Assembly (NCBI RefSeq): GCF_900101265.1
Contig: NZ_FMZS01000013.1
Coordinates: forward strand, 124,001 to 188,000
Origin: Massilia sp. PDC64
GTDB lineage: Bacteria; Pseudomonadota; Gammaproteobacteria; Burkholderiales; Burkholderiaceae_D
DNA length: 64,000 bases
Reading direction: 5' to 3'
This document shows positions 1 to 8,844 of the stretch, piece after piece. Under the pieces are notes generated by a model. It saw nothing but the letters and a program-made list of their open reading frames with translations. It made no database searches and had not been told where the DNA came from. The position numbers were made by a program, and so were the translations under genes. Numbering within the stretch: the first letter of the stretch is position 1; every line of letters begins with the position of its first letter.

Positions 1-1892
1 AGCATGAGTCCGCGGCCAACCTTACGGCCGTGCTGCGTCCGCTGATCTCGCCCAACAACTCGATCATGGCCGATCCGGGCAATAACAGCCTCGTGATCAC
101 GGACTACGCCGACAACCTGCGCCGCCTGTCCAAGATCATCGCCGCGCTCGATTCGCCGGCCACGGGCGACCTCGACGTGGTCCCGATCCGCAACGGCATC
201 GCCAGCGACGTCGCCACGCTCGTCACGCGCCTGATGGAACCGTCCGCCGGCGGCGATGCGGGCCGCGTCACCGTGCTGGCCGACCCGCGCACGAATTCCG
301 TCATCGTGCGTGCGCCGTCGCCGGCCCGCGCGAGCATGGCGAAAAACCTGATCGCAAAGCTCGACCAGCCGACGACCGAACTCGGCAACATCCACGTGGT
401 CTACCTCAAGAATGCCGACGCCAGCAAGGTCGCGCAGACGCTGCGCGCCGTCGTCTCGCAGGATGCGTCGGCCGTGCCGGTGCAGCAGCAGGGCACGGCG
501 GGCGGTTCGATCCAGTCCACGAGCACGGGCGGCGGCACCGGCGCCGGCGGGCTGGGTGGCCAGCAGGGCCAGCAGAGCAGCGTCGGCATGGGCGGCACGG
601 GTGGCAGCTTCTCCCAGCAGGGCCAGGCCACGGCCGGCGGTGCCGGCGGCGGGCAGGGCTCGGGCTTCATCCAGGCCGATGCGTCGACCAACAGCCTCAT
701 CATCACGGCGCCGGACGCCGTGTACCGCAACCTGCGCGCCGTCATCGACCAGCTCGACGTACGCCGCGCCCAGGTCTATATCGAGGCGCTGGTGGTCGAG
801 GTCACGTCGACCGACGCGTCCGAGTTCGGCGTGCAATGGGTGGGCCTGACCGGCAACAACAACAGCACCTACCGCGTCGGCGGCCTGCAGTCGTTCAGCC
901 TCGGCGGCAGCAACAACAACATCGTCAACCTAGCGCTGGCCGCGGCGACGGGCATCAGCGGCTCGAGCAGCACCACCACCGGCAGCTCGATCCCGTCGCC
1001 GACCGGCCTGTCGATCGGCATCTTCAAGCAGGTGAACGGCGAGCTGGGCCTGGGCGCGATCGCGCATGCCCTTGAAAGTACGGGACACGCCAACATCTTG
1101 TCCACACCGAACATGATCACGCTGGACAACGAGCTGGCGACGATCAAGGTCGGTCAGAACATACCGATCATCACCGGTTCCTTCACGACGGGCGCGAGCG
1201 GGGCAAGCAATCCGTTCCAGACGGTCGACCGCAAGGACGTGGGCCTGCTGCTGAAAGTGCGCCCGCAGATTTCCGAAGGCGGTACGATCAAGCTGGCGAT
1301 CTACCACGAGAATTCGGGGATCGACAATTCCGTCAGCTCGTCGTCGGGGATCGTGACCACCGTCCGCGCGATCGAGAGCAACGTGTTGGCCGACAATGGC
1401 CAGATCGTCGTGCTGGGCGGGCTGATCTCGGACGACGAGTCCGAGAACAACGAAAAAGTGCGCGGCCTGGGCGATATCCCTATCCTGGGCAATCTGTTCA
1501 AGTACCGGACCCGGAACCGCGCCAAACGTAACCTGATGGTGTTCCTGCGCCCCGTCGTGGTTCGCAGCAAGGAACAGAACGACAGCCTGTCGATGGACCG
1601 CTACGAATTCATGCGCGCAGCCGGCCAGATGGCACAACCGACCGACGACACGGTGCTGCTGAAGAATCTCGGCGCACCGGTGCTGCCGAACCTGACCAAT
1701 GGCCAGCCGCCCACGGGTGGCGCGATGGCGACGATGCCGCCGCCGGCACCTGCCGCCGCGCGTCCGGGCGCCGCCACCGGGCCGGGTACCGTGCAACCCA
1801 AGGCGCCGGCGCAGCCGGAATTCCGCCCGGTGCAACCTGCGCAACCTGCGCAACCTGAATACCGGCCGGCGACACCGACCCAACAGAACTGA
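1..1892 (+). CDS. gspD: Type II secretion secretin GspD (5' end outside window)
   Basis: Outer-membrane secretin of the type II secretion system, which forms the exit channel for folded periplasmic proteins. The reading frame is open from the first bases, so the signal peptide and N0 domain lie upstream; 629 residues are visible. They begin inside an N domain (SAANLTAVLRPLISPNNS, typical of GspD) and continue through N2/N3. A Gly/Gln/Ser-rich insertion of about 60 residues (nt 480-665) follows, then the secretin core with VGQNIPIITGS and the VLGGLISDD...GDIPILGNLF signature near nt 1410-1500. The C-terminus is an unusual Pro/Ala/Gln tail (nt 1735-1890) with repeated QPAQPAQPE units where a pilotin-binding S domain might be expected. 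gspE starts 5 nt after the stop, so the genes are clearly co-transcribed. Confidence 0.95.
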   Translation, partial: HESAANLTAVLRPLISPNNSIMADPGNNSLVITDYADNLRRLSKIIAALDSPATGDLDVVPIRNGIASDVATLVTRLMEPSAGGDAGRVTVLADPRTNSVIVRAPSPARASMAKNLIAKLDQPTTELGNIHVVYLKNADASKVAQTLRAVVSQDASAVPVQQQGTAGGSIQSTSTGGGTGAGGLGGQQGQQSSVGMGGTGGSFSQQGQATAGGAGGGQGSGFIQADASTNSLIITAPDAVYRNLRAVIDQLDVRRAQVYIEALVVEVTSTDASEFGVQWVGLTGNNNSTYRVGGLQSFSLGGSNNNIVNLALAAATGISGSSSTTTGSSIPSPTGLSIGIFKQVNGELGLGAIAHALESTGHANILSTPNMITLDNELATIKVGQNIPIITGSFTTGASGASNPFQTVDRKDVGLLLKVRPQISEGGTIKLAIYHENSGIDNSVSSSSGIVTTVRAIESNVLADNGQIVVLGGLISDDESENNEKVRGLGDIPILGNLFKYRTRNRAKRNLMVFLRPVVVRSKEQNDSLSMDRYEFMRAAGQMAQPTDDTVLLKNLGAPVLPNLTNGQPPTGGAMATMPPPAPAAARPGAATGPGTVQPKAPAQPEFRPVQPAQPAQPEYRPATPTQQN

Positions 1893-1897
1893 ACACG

Positions 1898-3322
1898 ATG
1901 AATAACTTGTTGCCCTACGCATTCGCACGCGATTACGGCGTGCTGGCGCGTTCCAACGGCGACCCGTCGCAAGCCGTCGAAGTGCTGGTCTCGAATGCGA
2001 CCAAGCCGGCGGCGATCGCCGAGGTCTCGCGCCGTTTCGGGCGCATCGCCCTGCGGCGCATGGAACGCGCCGAACTGGAATCGGCCATCGCCGCCGCGTA
2101 CCAGTCGGCCGGCGGCGACGCGTCGCAGGTCGCGGACGAATTCGACGCCGACCTCGACCTCACGAAGCTGCTCCAGGACGTGCCCGCGATCGAGGACCTG
2201 CTGGAATCGTCCGACGATGCGCCGGTGATCCGCATGATCAACGCGCTGCTCACGCAATCGCTGCGCGAAGGCGCGTCGGACATCCACATCGAACCATTCG
2301 AGCAGACGTCCGTCGTGCGCTTCCGCATCGACGGTGCGCTGCGCGACATCGTGCGTCCGCGCAAGGGTATCCACGCCTCGCTGATCTCGCGTATCAAGAT
2401 CATGTCGCAGCTCGACATCGCGGAAAAACGCCTGCCGCAGGACGGCCGCATCACGTTGCGCATCGGCGGCAAGCCCGTCGACGTGCGCGTCTCGACCTTG
2501 CCGACCGGCCACGGCGAGCGTGCCGTGCTGCGTCTGCTCGACAAGGAAGCGGGCCGCCTCGACCTCAGCCACCTGGGCATGAGCGAGCAGATGCTGCCGC
2601 AGTTCGACAAGCTGATCAACCAGCCGCACGGCATCGTGCTCGTCACGGGCCCGACCGGTTCCGGTAAAACGACCACGCTGTACGCGTCGCTGTCGCGCCT
2701 GAATTCGACGACCACCAACATCATGACGGTGGAAGACCCGATCGAATACGACCTGCCCGGCATCGGCCAGACCCAGGTCAACGCCCGCATCGACATGACC
2801 TTCGGCAAGGCGCTGCGCGCAATCCTGCGCCAGGACCCGGACGTGATCATGATCGGCGAGATCCGCGACCTCGAAACGGCCCAGATCGCCGTGCAGGCGT
2901 CGCTGACGGGCCACCTGGTGCTGGCGACCCTGCACACGAACGACGCCGCGTCGGCCGTCACCCGCCTGCTGGACATGGGCATCGAACCGTTCCTGCTGTC
3001 GTCGTCGCTGCTGGGCGTGATGGCCCAGCGCCTCGTGCGCAAGCTGTGCCCGCACTGCAAGCGCCAGGAAGGCGGGCAGTGGGTGGCGGTCGGGTGCGAC
3101 CGTTGCGGCCACACGGGCTTCCACGGCCGCGTGGGCGTGTACGAGCTGCTCGAGACGAACGAACAGATCCGTTCGCAGATCCACAACCAGGCCGCCGAAG
3201 CCGAGATCCGCAACGCGGCCCTGAAATCCGGCATGAAGACCATGCACGACGACGGCCAGCGGTGGGTGCGCGAAGGCATCACGACGGAAGCCGAACTGCT
3301 GCGCGTGACGAAGGTGGATTGA
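1898..3322 (+). CDS. gspE: Type II secretion ATPase GspE
   Basis: Cytoplasmic hexameric ATPase that powers pseudopilus assembly in type II secretion. The 474 residues include a short N1E-like domain, the Walker A motif GPTGSGKTT at residues 251-259, Asp-box and Walker B regions (DPDVIMIGEIRDLETAQIA), and a C-terminal zinc-binding CPHC...CDRC tetracysteine near residues 384-406. The length is near the family norm (about 460-500). The ATG lies 5 nt after gspD and the stop is 3 nt before gspF, so translation is probably coupled. PilB of type IV pili is the main alternative, but the secretin neighbour and the GspE-type C-terminus argue for GspE. Confidence 0.95.
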   Translation: MNNLLPYAFARDYGVLARSNGDPSQAVEVLVSNATKPAAIAEVSRRFGRIALRRMERAELESAIAAAYQSAGGDASQVADEFDADLDLTKLLQDVPAIEDLLESSDDAPVIRMINALLTQSLREGASDIHIEPFEQTSVVRFRIDGALRDIVRPRKGIHASLISRIKIMSQLDIAEKRLPQDGRITLRIGGKPVDVRVSTLPTGHGERAVLRLLDKEAGRLDLSHLGMSEQMLPQFDKLINQPHGIVLVTGPTGSGKTTTLYASLSRLNSTTTNIMTVEDPIEYDLPGIGQTQVNARIDMTFGKALRAILRQDPDVIMIGEIRDLETAQIAVQASLTGHLVLATLHTNDAASAVTRLLDMGIEPFLLSSSLLGVMAQRLVRKLCPHCKRQEGGQWVAVGCDRCGHTGFHGRVGVYELLETNEQIRSQIHNQAAEAEIRNAALKSGMKTMHDDGQRWVREGITTEAELLRVTKVD

Positions 3323-3325
3323 TCG

Positions 3326-4546
3326 ATGCCCGCCTTCCGCTATGAAGCCGTCGACACGGGCGGCGTCACCCGCAAGGGCGTCCTGAACGCCGACAGCCCG
3401 CGTGCCGCGCGCGCCGACCTGCGCCTGCAGGGATTGACGCCGCTCGCCGTCGAGGCCATCGCGGCCCAGGTCGACGAGAGCGGGGCGGCGCGTGCGCGCG
3501 GCTTCGGCGAGCGCCTGTCCCAGGTCGAGCTCGCGCTGTTCACGCGCCAGCTCGCGAGCCTGCTGGAAGCGGGCCTGCCGCTCGAACAAGCCTTTACGGC
3601 CCTGCTGGAACAGGCCGAGCGCGCCTACGTGCGCGACCTGATCGCGTCGATCCGGTCGGAAGTCATGGGCGGCGCCTCGTTCTCCAGCGCGCTGGCGCGC
3701 CATCCGCGCGACTTCGCCGAGATCTATCGCGCGCTCGTCGCGTCCGGCGAACAGATCGGCCAGCTGTCGCGCGTGCTGTCGCGCCTGGCCGACTACATCG
3801 AACGCCGCAACGCCCTCGTGCAGCGGGTGCGCCTGGCCTTCACGTATCCGGCCATCGTCACCGTGGTCGCGTTCGCGATCGTGATTTTCCTGCTGACCTA
3901 TGTCGTGCCGCAGATCGTCTCGGTGTTCGCCAACACCAAGCAGAAACTGCCGTTCCTGACCGTCCTCATGCTCGGCGTGTCGAACTTTACGCGCGCCTAC
4001 GGGATCTATGTGGCATTGGTCGTCATCGCGGCGTGGTACGCGTGGCGCCGGGCCCTGCGCAACCCGGCGCTCAAGCGCCGCTGGCACACGTGGCTGCTGA
4101 ACGCGCCCGTGTACGGCAAGTTCGAGCGCAGCCTGAACACGACCCGTTTCGCCAGCACCCTGGCGATCACGACCGGCTCGGGCGTGCCCATCCTGCGCGC
4201 GCTCGAGACGAGCCGCGACACGTTGTCGAACGTGGCGATGAAGGATCTCGTGGAGCAGGCCACGGCCAGCGTGCGCGAAGGCGTGAGCCTGGCGCGCGCG
4301 CTGTCGGCGCAAAAGCTGTTCCCGCCCATGCTCGTGCACATGATCCGCGCGGGCGAGATCACGGGCGAGCTGCCGGCCATGCTCGAGCGCGCATCGAATT
4401 CGCAGCAGGCCGACCTCGAACGGCGCACCCTGACCATCGCCGGCCTGCTGGAGCCGGTGCTGATCCTGGCCATGGGTCTCGTCGTGCTATTGATCGTGCT
4501 GGCGGTGCTGATGCCGATCATTGAAATCAACCAGTTGGTGCAGTGA
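3326..4546 (+). CDS. gspF: Type II secretion inner-membrane platform protein GspF
   Basis: Polytopic inner-membrane platform protein that connects the GspE ATPase to pseudopilus growth. It has 406 residues, the family length. Two T2SSF domains are visible (about residues 70-195 and 275-395), both with the FTRQLASLLEAGLPLEQAF / FASTLAITTGSGVPILRAL type helix pattern. Membrane segments lie near residues 170-195 (AIVTVVAFAIVIFLLTYVV), 220-240, and at the C-terminus (EPVLILAMGLVVLLIVLAV). It ends with the typical PIIEINQLVQ. It follows gspE by 3 nt, and its stop overlaps a GTG just upstream of the next gene. Confidence 0.95.
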   Translation: MPAFRYEAVDTGGVTRKGVLNADSPRAARADLRLQGLTPLAVEAIAAQVDESGAARARGFGERLSQVELALFTRQLASLLEAGLPLEQAFTALLEQAERAYVRDLIASIRSEVMGGASFSSALARHPRDFAEIYRALVASGEQIGQLSRVLSRLADYIERRNALVQRVRLAFTYPAIVTVVAFAIVIFLLTYVVPQIVSVFANTKQKLPFLTVLMLGVSNFTRAYGIYVALVVIAAWYAWRRALRNPALKRRWHTWLLNAPVYGKFERSLNTTRFASTLAITTGSGVPILRALETSRDTLSNVAMKDLVEQATASVREGVSLARALSAQKLFPPMLVHMIRAGEITGELPAMLERASNSQQADLERRTLTIAGLLEPVLILAMGLVVLLIVLAVLMPIIEINQLVQ

Positions 4547-4557
4547 CAAGGAAACTG

Positions 4558-5286
4558 ATGAACAAGCGCTTGCCTTTACTCCTGAGCCTGCTGGGCGTGA
4601 TCCTGCTGGCCGTGTCGCTCGCGTACTGGATCCTGCAGCTGTACCAGCCGCCCCAGCGCCCGATCGCGGCGGTGCCGCAGGCCGCCATGCCCGACCCGGC
4701 CATCGATGCCGCCGCCACCTTGTTCGGCGGTCAGGTCTCGGTAGCAAGCGCGACCAATTACCAGCTGACGGGCGTCGTGGCGGACGGGAACAGCAGCGTG
4801 GCGATCATCGTCGCCGAAGGTGCGCCGCCGAAGGCGCTGCGGGTCGGCAAGGAGCTGGCGCCCGGTATCACGCTGGCGGAAGTCCATCCCCGTTATGTGA
4901 TGCTGTCCGATGGCGGCGTCATGAAGCGGGTCGACCTGGCGACCGATACCAAGCCTGCGGCGTCGATGGGTGGCGCCCCCGGCGGTGGTGGGGCGCCCGG
5001 TGGGGCGCCGCCGGGCGGCATGCCGCAGCAGAATTTCCCGCAGCCCCAGCAGATCACGACCGCGCCGGCCGCGCAGCCGGTGCAGGCCGTACCGGAGCCA
5101 CCGATGGCGCCGGGCGCCGTGCAGCCACAGCCGCAGCCGTCGATGACGAACCCGGGCGACGTCGGCACGCACGACAATCCGCCGCCCGCGAATCCGAACT
5201 CCATCAATCCGACGCCGAACCCGCAGCAGATGCCGCCGCAGGGGCGGGGGAGCGATAATCCGGCCGGACAGGTGAATACGCAATAA
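4558..5286 (+). CDS. GspC-like type II secretion inner-membrane protein
   Basis: A 242-residue bitopic protein of the GspC/PilP-like family that would link the secretin to the inner-membrane platform. After a short N-terminus it has one membrane helix (LLLSLLGVILLAVSLAYWIL), then an HR-type beta domain around residues 55-140 (LFGGQVSVASATNYQLTGVV...YVMLSDGGVMKRVDL). A long Pro/Gly/Gln/Asn-rich tail of about 95 residues follows. No PDZ domain is present, unlike classical GspC. I chose the ATG at 4558 because AAGGA lies just before it; an in-frame GTG at 4543 overlaps the gspF stop. Being last in a D-E-F-C order with no pseudopilin genes nearby, the remaining gsp genes must lie elsewhere. The family call is good; the symbol gspC is only probable. 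Confidence 0.75.
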   Translation: MNKRLPLLLSLLGVILLAVSLAYWILQLYQPPQRPIAAVPQAAMPDPAIDAAATLFGGQVSVASATNYQLTGVVADGNSSVAIIVAEGAPPKALRVGKELAPGITLAEVHPRYVMLSDGGVMKRVDLATDTKPAASMGGAPGGGGAPGGAPPGGMPQQNFPQPQQITTAPAAQPVQAVPEPPMAPGAVQPQPQPSMTNPGDVGTHDNPPPANPNSINPTPNPQQMPPQGRGSDNPAGQVNTQ

Positions 5287-6018
5287 TCAGCGCCGCAGCG
5301 CGGTGAACGCGGAAAATTCCCACGAACGGAAACCCACCAGCAACGTAAATCCGTCGCGCTCCTGCGGGGGCAGGCGGCGGTCGTTGCGGTGCATGCGCGC
5401 GAGTTCGCCGGCCAGTTGATGGATCTTTTCCGCCAGCTCGGCGGCGCTCGCGAGCGACAGGCGCGCGGGCAGGCACATCAGGGTTTCGCCGGCACCGTCG
5501 AAGTTCCCGGCAAAATAATCCTCGACGACGTGGGCACGGAAGAAGCGCTGGACGGGACCGTCCGGCAACCAGCGGAACGCGTTCGAGACCCGCAGCGTGT
5601 ACCGGTTCAGCGGCTTCAGTTCGATCACGCCGAGGCGGTCGAGTTCCACCAGCAAGCCGATGCATTCGGGTTCGCTCAAACGATAGGTTTCGACCATCTG
5701 TTCCAGGCTCCAGTGCCCCAGGCAACAGATCGCCACGAGGAGCAGGCGCGGATTGGCGACCAGCGCCGTTTCCTGGATGAGCGTCAACGTGTCGGCCTGC
5801 GGCCGCGCATCGGCCGCGCGCCGCAGCACGTCTTCCATGGCGATGCCGGCCGCCTGGCAGATCTGGGCCAGGCGCGACAGGGTCATGTCCTTCTGGCCGA
5901 ACATGCGCTTGATACTCGATTCGCTCATCGCGATGCGGTCGGCCAGCATCTTGTAGGTGATCCCGGCGGCGCGCAATTCGGCGCGCAGCACGTCCAGCAG
6001 CATGTCGGGGGAGCTCAT
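5287..6018 (-). CDS. XRE-family transcriptional regulator
   Basis: DNA-binding regulator of 243 residues. An N-terminal Cro/C1-type helix-turn-helix occupies about residues 10-60 (ITYKMLADRIAMSESSIKRM, then MTLSRLAQICQAAGI). The C-terminal 170 residues are helical, with a winged-helix-like stretch (LSEPECIGLLVELDRLGVIELKPLNRYTLRV) and no domain I recognise. I chose the ATG at 6018 because the helix-turn-helix begins right after it; the frame stays open to 6123. The stop directly abuts the stop of the preceding secretion gene, so the two transcripts converge with no spacer. It is divergent from the cupin gene across 225 bp, which makes that gene a possible target. Ligand and regulon are unknown. 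Confidence 0.8.
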   Translation of the reverse strand: MSSPDMLLDVLRAELRAAGITYKMLADRIAMSESSIKRMFGQKDMTLSRLAQICQAAGIAMEDVLRRAADARPQADTLTLIQETALVANPRLLLVAICCLGHWSLEQMVETYRLSEPECIGLLVELDRLGVIELKPLNRYTLRVSNAFRWLPDGPVQRFFRAHVVEDYFAGNFDGAGETLMCLPARLSLASAAELAEKIHQLAGELARMHRNDRRLPPQERDGFTLLVGFRSWEFSAFTALRR

Positions 6019-6243
6019 GGTTGTAGTCGGTTCTCTGTTTTCGTTCGTCAACTCGGCGCTAACGAATGTACAGAAGAAGGCAGGCCAGTTCAAGAAATGT
6101 CGAGTCCAGCCAGCCACGTTCACCCGCGCGGAACGGGTACCGCCTGCTGAGGTCGGTCAGCGCTATGATACGCATCAGTTCAGGCGCGAAGGTCCGTGCT
6201 GTCGCCGCTGCGCCGGTGTCCAATCGAGACCAAAGGAGAGCCT

Positions 6244-6624
6244 ATGAAAACGGTAAGCGTGATCGTTCTCGCGTTAGTGAGTACGGCAGCATTCGCGCAG
6301 GTCGCGGGCGTGACGCGCACCGACCTGCTCAAGCACGACAGCGTGGTCCCGGGACGCGAAGTCGTCGAGGTACGCGTCGAGGTCGACCCCGGCCATGGCG
6401 TGCCCAGGCATACGCATCCCGGCGATGAAGTCTTGTACGTGGTCGAGGGCACGCTGGAGTACCTGCCCGACGGTAAAGCGCCCGTGGTGTTGAAGGCGGG
6501 GCAATCCGTCTTCATCCCGGCCGGCACCATCCACGCGGCCAGGAATCCCGGTACGGTGAACGGAGCGGGCATCGCCACCTATTTCGTCGAGAAGGGCAAG
6601 CCGCTGATCATGCCGGCGAAGTAG
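6244..6624 (+). CDS. Exported small cupin-domain protein
   Basis: A 126-residue single-domain cupin with an N-terminal signal peptide (MKTVSVIVLALVSTAAFAQ). The metal-binding motif is visible as GHGVPRHTHPGDEVLYVVEG followed by a Gly-rich second cupin motif (FIPAGTIHAARNPG). AAAGGAG sits 6-12 nt before the ATG at 6244, so I preferred it to the upstream in-frame start. A periplasmic metal-dependent enzyme or binding protein is likely, but the substrate cannot be read from sequence. It is divergent from an XRE regulator. Confidence 0.85.
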   Translation: MKTVSVIVLALVSTAAFAQVAGVTRTDLLKHDSVVPGREVVEVRVEVDPGHGVPRHTHPGDEVLYVVEGTLEYLPDGKAPVVLKAGQSVFIPAGTIHAARNPGTVNGAGIATYFVEKGKPLIMPAK

Positions 6625-6629
6625 CCGGA

Positions 6630-6827
6630 TCAGTCCTCGTCCGGCTCCAGCTTGACCTTCTTGAGCGCCCGCTTGGCAGCGAGCCGTTCGCTGGCCTCGG
6701 GCTTCGCATGCGCCCCGGCCGCGCGCGCCTTGGCGAAGCCGGCGAACGGGTTGCGGGGTTTGATCGGCGGCGTCGGCTCGACACGCAGCCGCATCTTTTG
6801 CCGGGTTGCCAGTGCCTTGTTTGCCAT
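6630..6827 (-). CDS. Small basic hypothetical protein
   Basis: A 65-residue, Lys/Arg/Ala-rich, very basic protein (many KR pairs, ending KKVKLEPDED). It has a strong ribosome binding site (AAGGAGAGG, 7 nt before the ATG) and G/C-ending codons like its neighbours, which supports real translation. It lies 17 nt downstream of the hslU stop on the same strand, so it may ride on the hslVU transcript. I recognise no domain; the composition suggests nucleic-acid contact, but that is only inference. Confidence 0.65.
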   Translation of the reverse strand: MANKALATRQKMRLRVEPTPPIKPRNPFAGFAKARAAGAHAKPEASERLAAKRALKKVKLEPDED

Positions 6828-6844
6828 CGCCGCCTCTCCTTTCT

Positions 6845-8188
6845 TTACAACACGTAGCGCGACAGGTCTTCGTTGACCGCCAGCGCATCCAGCCGTTCGT
6901 TGACGTAGGCCGCATCGATGACGAGCGTCTGGCCCGACTTGTCGGTGGCCGAGTACGAGATCTCTTCCAGCAGCTTTTCCATCACCGTGTACAGGCGGCG
7001 CGCGCCGATGTTCTCGGTACGCTCGTTGACGGAATACGCGATCTCGGCCAGGCGATGGATGCCGTCGTCGGCGAACTCGAGTTTGACGCCTTCCGTCGCC
7101 AGCAGGGCTTCGTACTGCTTGGTCAGGCTCGCGTCCGTCGACGTCAGGATGCTCTTGAAATCGTCGATCGACAGCGATTCCAGTTCGACGCGGATCGGGA
7201 AGCGGCCCTGCAGCTCGGGGATCAGGTCCGACGGCTTCGACAGGTGGAACGCACCCGAGGCGATGAACAGGATGTGGTCCGTCTTGATCATGCCGTATTT
7301 CGTGTTCACCGTCGTGCCTTCGACGAGCGGCAGCAGGTCGCGCTGCACGCCCGCGCGCGAGACGTCCGCGCCGCCGTGTTCCGAACGCGACGCGATCTTG
7401 TCGACCTCGTCCAGGAACACGATGCCGTTCTGCTCGACGTTGGCAATGGCCTTCTGCTTCATCTCGTCTTCGTTGATGAGCTTGGCGGCTTCCTCGTCGA
7501 CCAGCAGCTTCATCGCCTCCTTGACCTTCATCTTGCGGGGCTTCTTGCGGCCACCGCCGACGCCGGCGAACATTGACTTGATCTGCTCCGTCATCTCTTC
7601 CATGCCCGGAGGCGCCATGATTTCCATCTGGGGCGCAGCCTCGGCCACGTCGATCTCGACTTCCTTGTCGTCCAGCGCGCCTTCGCGCAGGCGCTTGCGG
7701 AAGGTCTGGCGCGTGGCGTCGCCTTCCTTGGCGTCATTGTTGACGTTGAAACCGAAGTCGCGCGCCGGCGGCACGAGGATGTCGATGATGCGGTCCTCGG
7801 CCGCGTCCTCGGCGCGCTGGCGCACCTTCTTCATTTCGCTGGCGCGGGTCTGCTTGACGCCGATGTCGATCAGGTCGCGGATGATGGTGTCAACGTCGCG
7901 GCCGACATAGCCGACCTCGGTGAACTTGGTCGCCTCGACCTTGATGAACGGCGCGTCGGCCAGCTTGGCCAGGCGGCGCGCGATCTCGGTCTTGCCGACA
8001 CCCGTCGGGCCGATCATGAGGATGTTCTTCGGGGTGATCTCGTGGCGCAGCGGTTCCCCGACCTGCTGGCGGCGCCAGCGGTTGCGCAGTGCGATCGACA
8101 CAGCGCGCTTGGCTTTAGCCTGGCCGACGACGTGCTTGTCGAGTTCCGAGACGATTTCGGACGGAGTCATGTTCATATGTGTGCTCAT
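6845..8188 (-). CDS. hslU: HslU ATPase subunit of the HslVU protease
   Basis: AAA+ unfoldase of the HslVU (ClpYQ) protease, which unfolds substrates and feeds them to HslV in the cytoplasm. It has 447 residues (E. coli 443). Walker A is GPTGVGKT at residues 60-67 and Walker B is GIVFLDEVDK. The I-domain (about residues 110-240) is present, and the C-terminus ends in LSRYVL, the tail that docks into HslV. The start may be ATG 8188 (MSTHMNMTPSEIV) or the internal ATG at 8176 that matches E. coli HslU better. It follows hslV by 25 nt and shares the heat-shock promoter upstream of hslV. Confidence 0.97.
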   Translation of the reverse strand: MSTHMNMTPSEIVSELDKHVVGQAKAKRAVSIALRNRWRRQQVGEPLRHEITPKNILMIGPTGVGKTEIARRLAKLADAPFIKVEATKFTEVGYVGRDVDTIIRDLIDIGVKQTRASEMKKVRQRAEDAAEDRIIDILVPPARDFGFNVNNDAKEGDATRQTFRKRLREGALDDKEVEIDVAEAAPQMEIMAPPGMEEMTEQIKSMFAGVGGGRKKPRKMKVKEAMKLLVDEEAAKLINEDEMKQKAIANVEQNGIVFLDEVDKIASRSEHGGADVSRAGVQRDLLPLVEGTTVNTKYGMIKTDHILFIASGAFHLSKPSDLIPELQGRFPIRVELESLSIDDFKSILTSTDASLTKQYEALLATEGVKLEFADDGIHRLAEIAYSVNERTENIGARRLYTVMEKLLEEISYSATDKSGQTLVIDAAYVNERLDALAVNEDLSRYVL

Positions 8189-8213
8189 GTAGGCTTTCGT
8201 GCGGGAGAGGCCG

Positions 8214-8750
8214 TTATTCCAGCGTCTCGATGATGTGCGACATGTTCGTATAGATGCACAGCTCGCCTGCGATGGTCAGCGCTTTCTTGACCACGTCGGC
8301 CGGGGCGAGATCCGTGTTTTCCTGCAAGGCCTTGGCGGCCGACTGGGCGTAGACGCCGCCCGAGCCGATCGCGCCGATGCCGTCTTCCGGTTCGAGCACG
8401 TCGCCGTTGCCGGTGATGATCAGGGTCTTTTCGCGGTCGGCCACCAGCAGCATGGCCTCCAGGCGGCGCAGCACGCGGTCCGTGCGCCAGTCCTTGGCCA
8501 GTTCGACCGAGGCGCGCAGCAAATTGCCCTGGTGTTTTTCCAGTTTCGCTTCGAAGCGGTCGAGCAGGGTGAAGGCGTCGGCCGTGCCGCCGGCAAAGCC
8601 GCACAGCACCTTGTTCTGGTAGAGCTTGCGCACCTTGCGCGCCGAGCCCTTCATGACGACGTTGCCCAGGGTGACTTGTCCATCGCCGCCGAGTGCGACC
8701 TGGTTGCCGCGCCGTACGCTGACGATCGTCGTGCCGTGAAATTGTTCCAT
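8214..8750 (-). CDS. hslV: HslV peptidase subunit of the HslVU protease
   Basis: Threonine peptidase, a bacterial proteasome-like dodecamer, that degrades proteins delivered by HslU. It has 178 residues. The short propeptide MEQFHG precedes TTIVSVRRGNQVALGGDGQ, so Thr7 becomes the N-terminal nucleophile. The GSGGVYAQSAAKAL stretch is also characteristic. It is first gene of the hslV-hslU operon, with a GAGG ribosome site and a candidate sigma-32 promoter about 30 nt upstream of the ATG. Confidence 0.97.
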   Translation of the reverse strand: MEQFHGTTIVSVRRGNQVALGGDGQVTLGNVVMKGSARKVRKLYQNKVLCGFAGGTADAFTLLDRFEAKLEKHQGNLLRASVELAKDWRTDRVLRRLEAMLLVADREKTLIITGNGDVLEPEDGIGAIGSGGVYAQSAAKALQENTDLAPADVVKKALTIAGELCIYTNMSHIIETLE

Positions 8751-8779
8751 ATTTGCCTCGTGGTTGATCTGCTCACCGC

Positions 8780-8807
8780 AAGTGGGGATGCGATATGAAA
8801 TTGCAAG
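8780..8807 (-). promoter_or_regulatory. Candidate sigma-32 (heat-shock) promoter of hslVU
   Basis: On the minus strand the sequence reads CTTGCAA (8807-8801), 13 nt, then CCCCACTT (8787-8780). The RpoH consensus is CTTGAAA, a 13-17 nt spacer, then CCCCATNT. The -10 element ends about 30 nt before the hslV start codon. hslVU is a classic sigma-32 operon in enterobacteria, so position, spacing and gene function agree. Confidence 0.75.
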
Positions 8808-8844
8808 ACTGAACCGTATCCGAGAGGAACGGCGCCCGGCGGTA

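Noticed and set aside
1601..4339. Long open frame on the minus strand, about 900 codons
   Set aside because: It lies wholly opposite gspD-gspE-gspF, has His/Arg/Gln-rich composition typical of the antisense of high-GC genes, and shows no domain.
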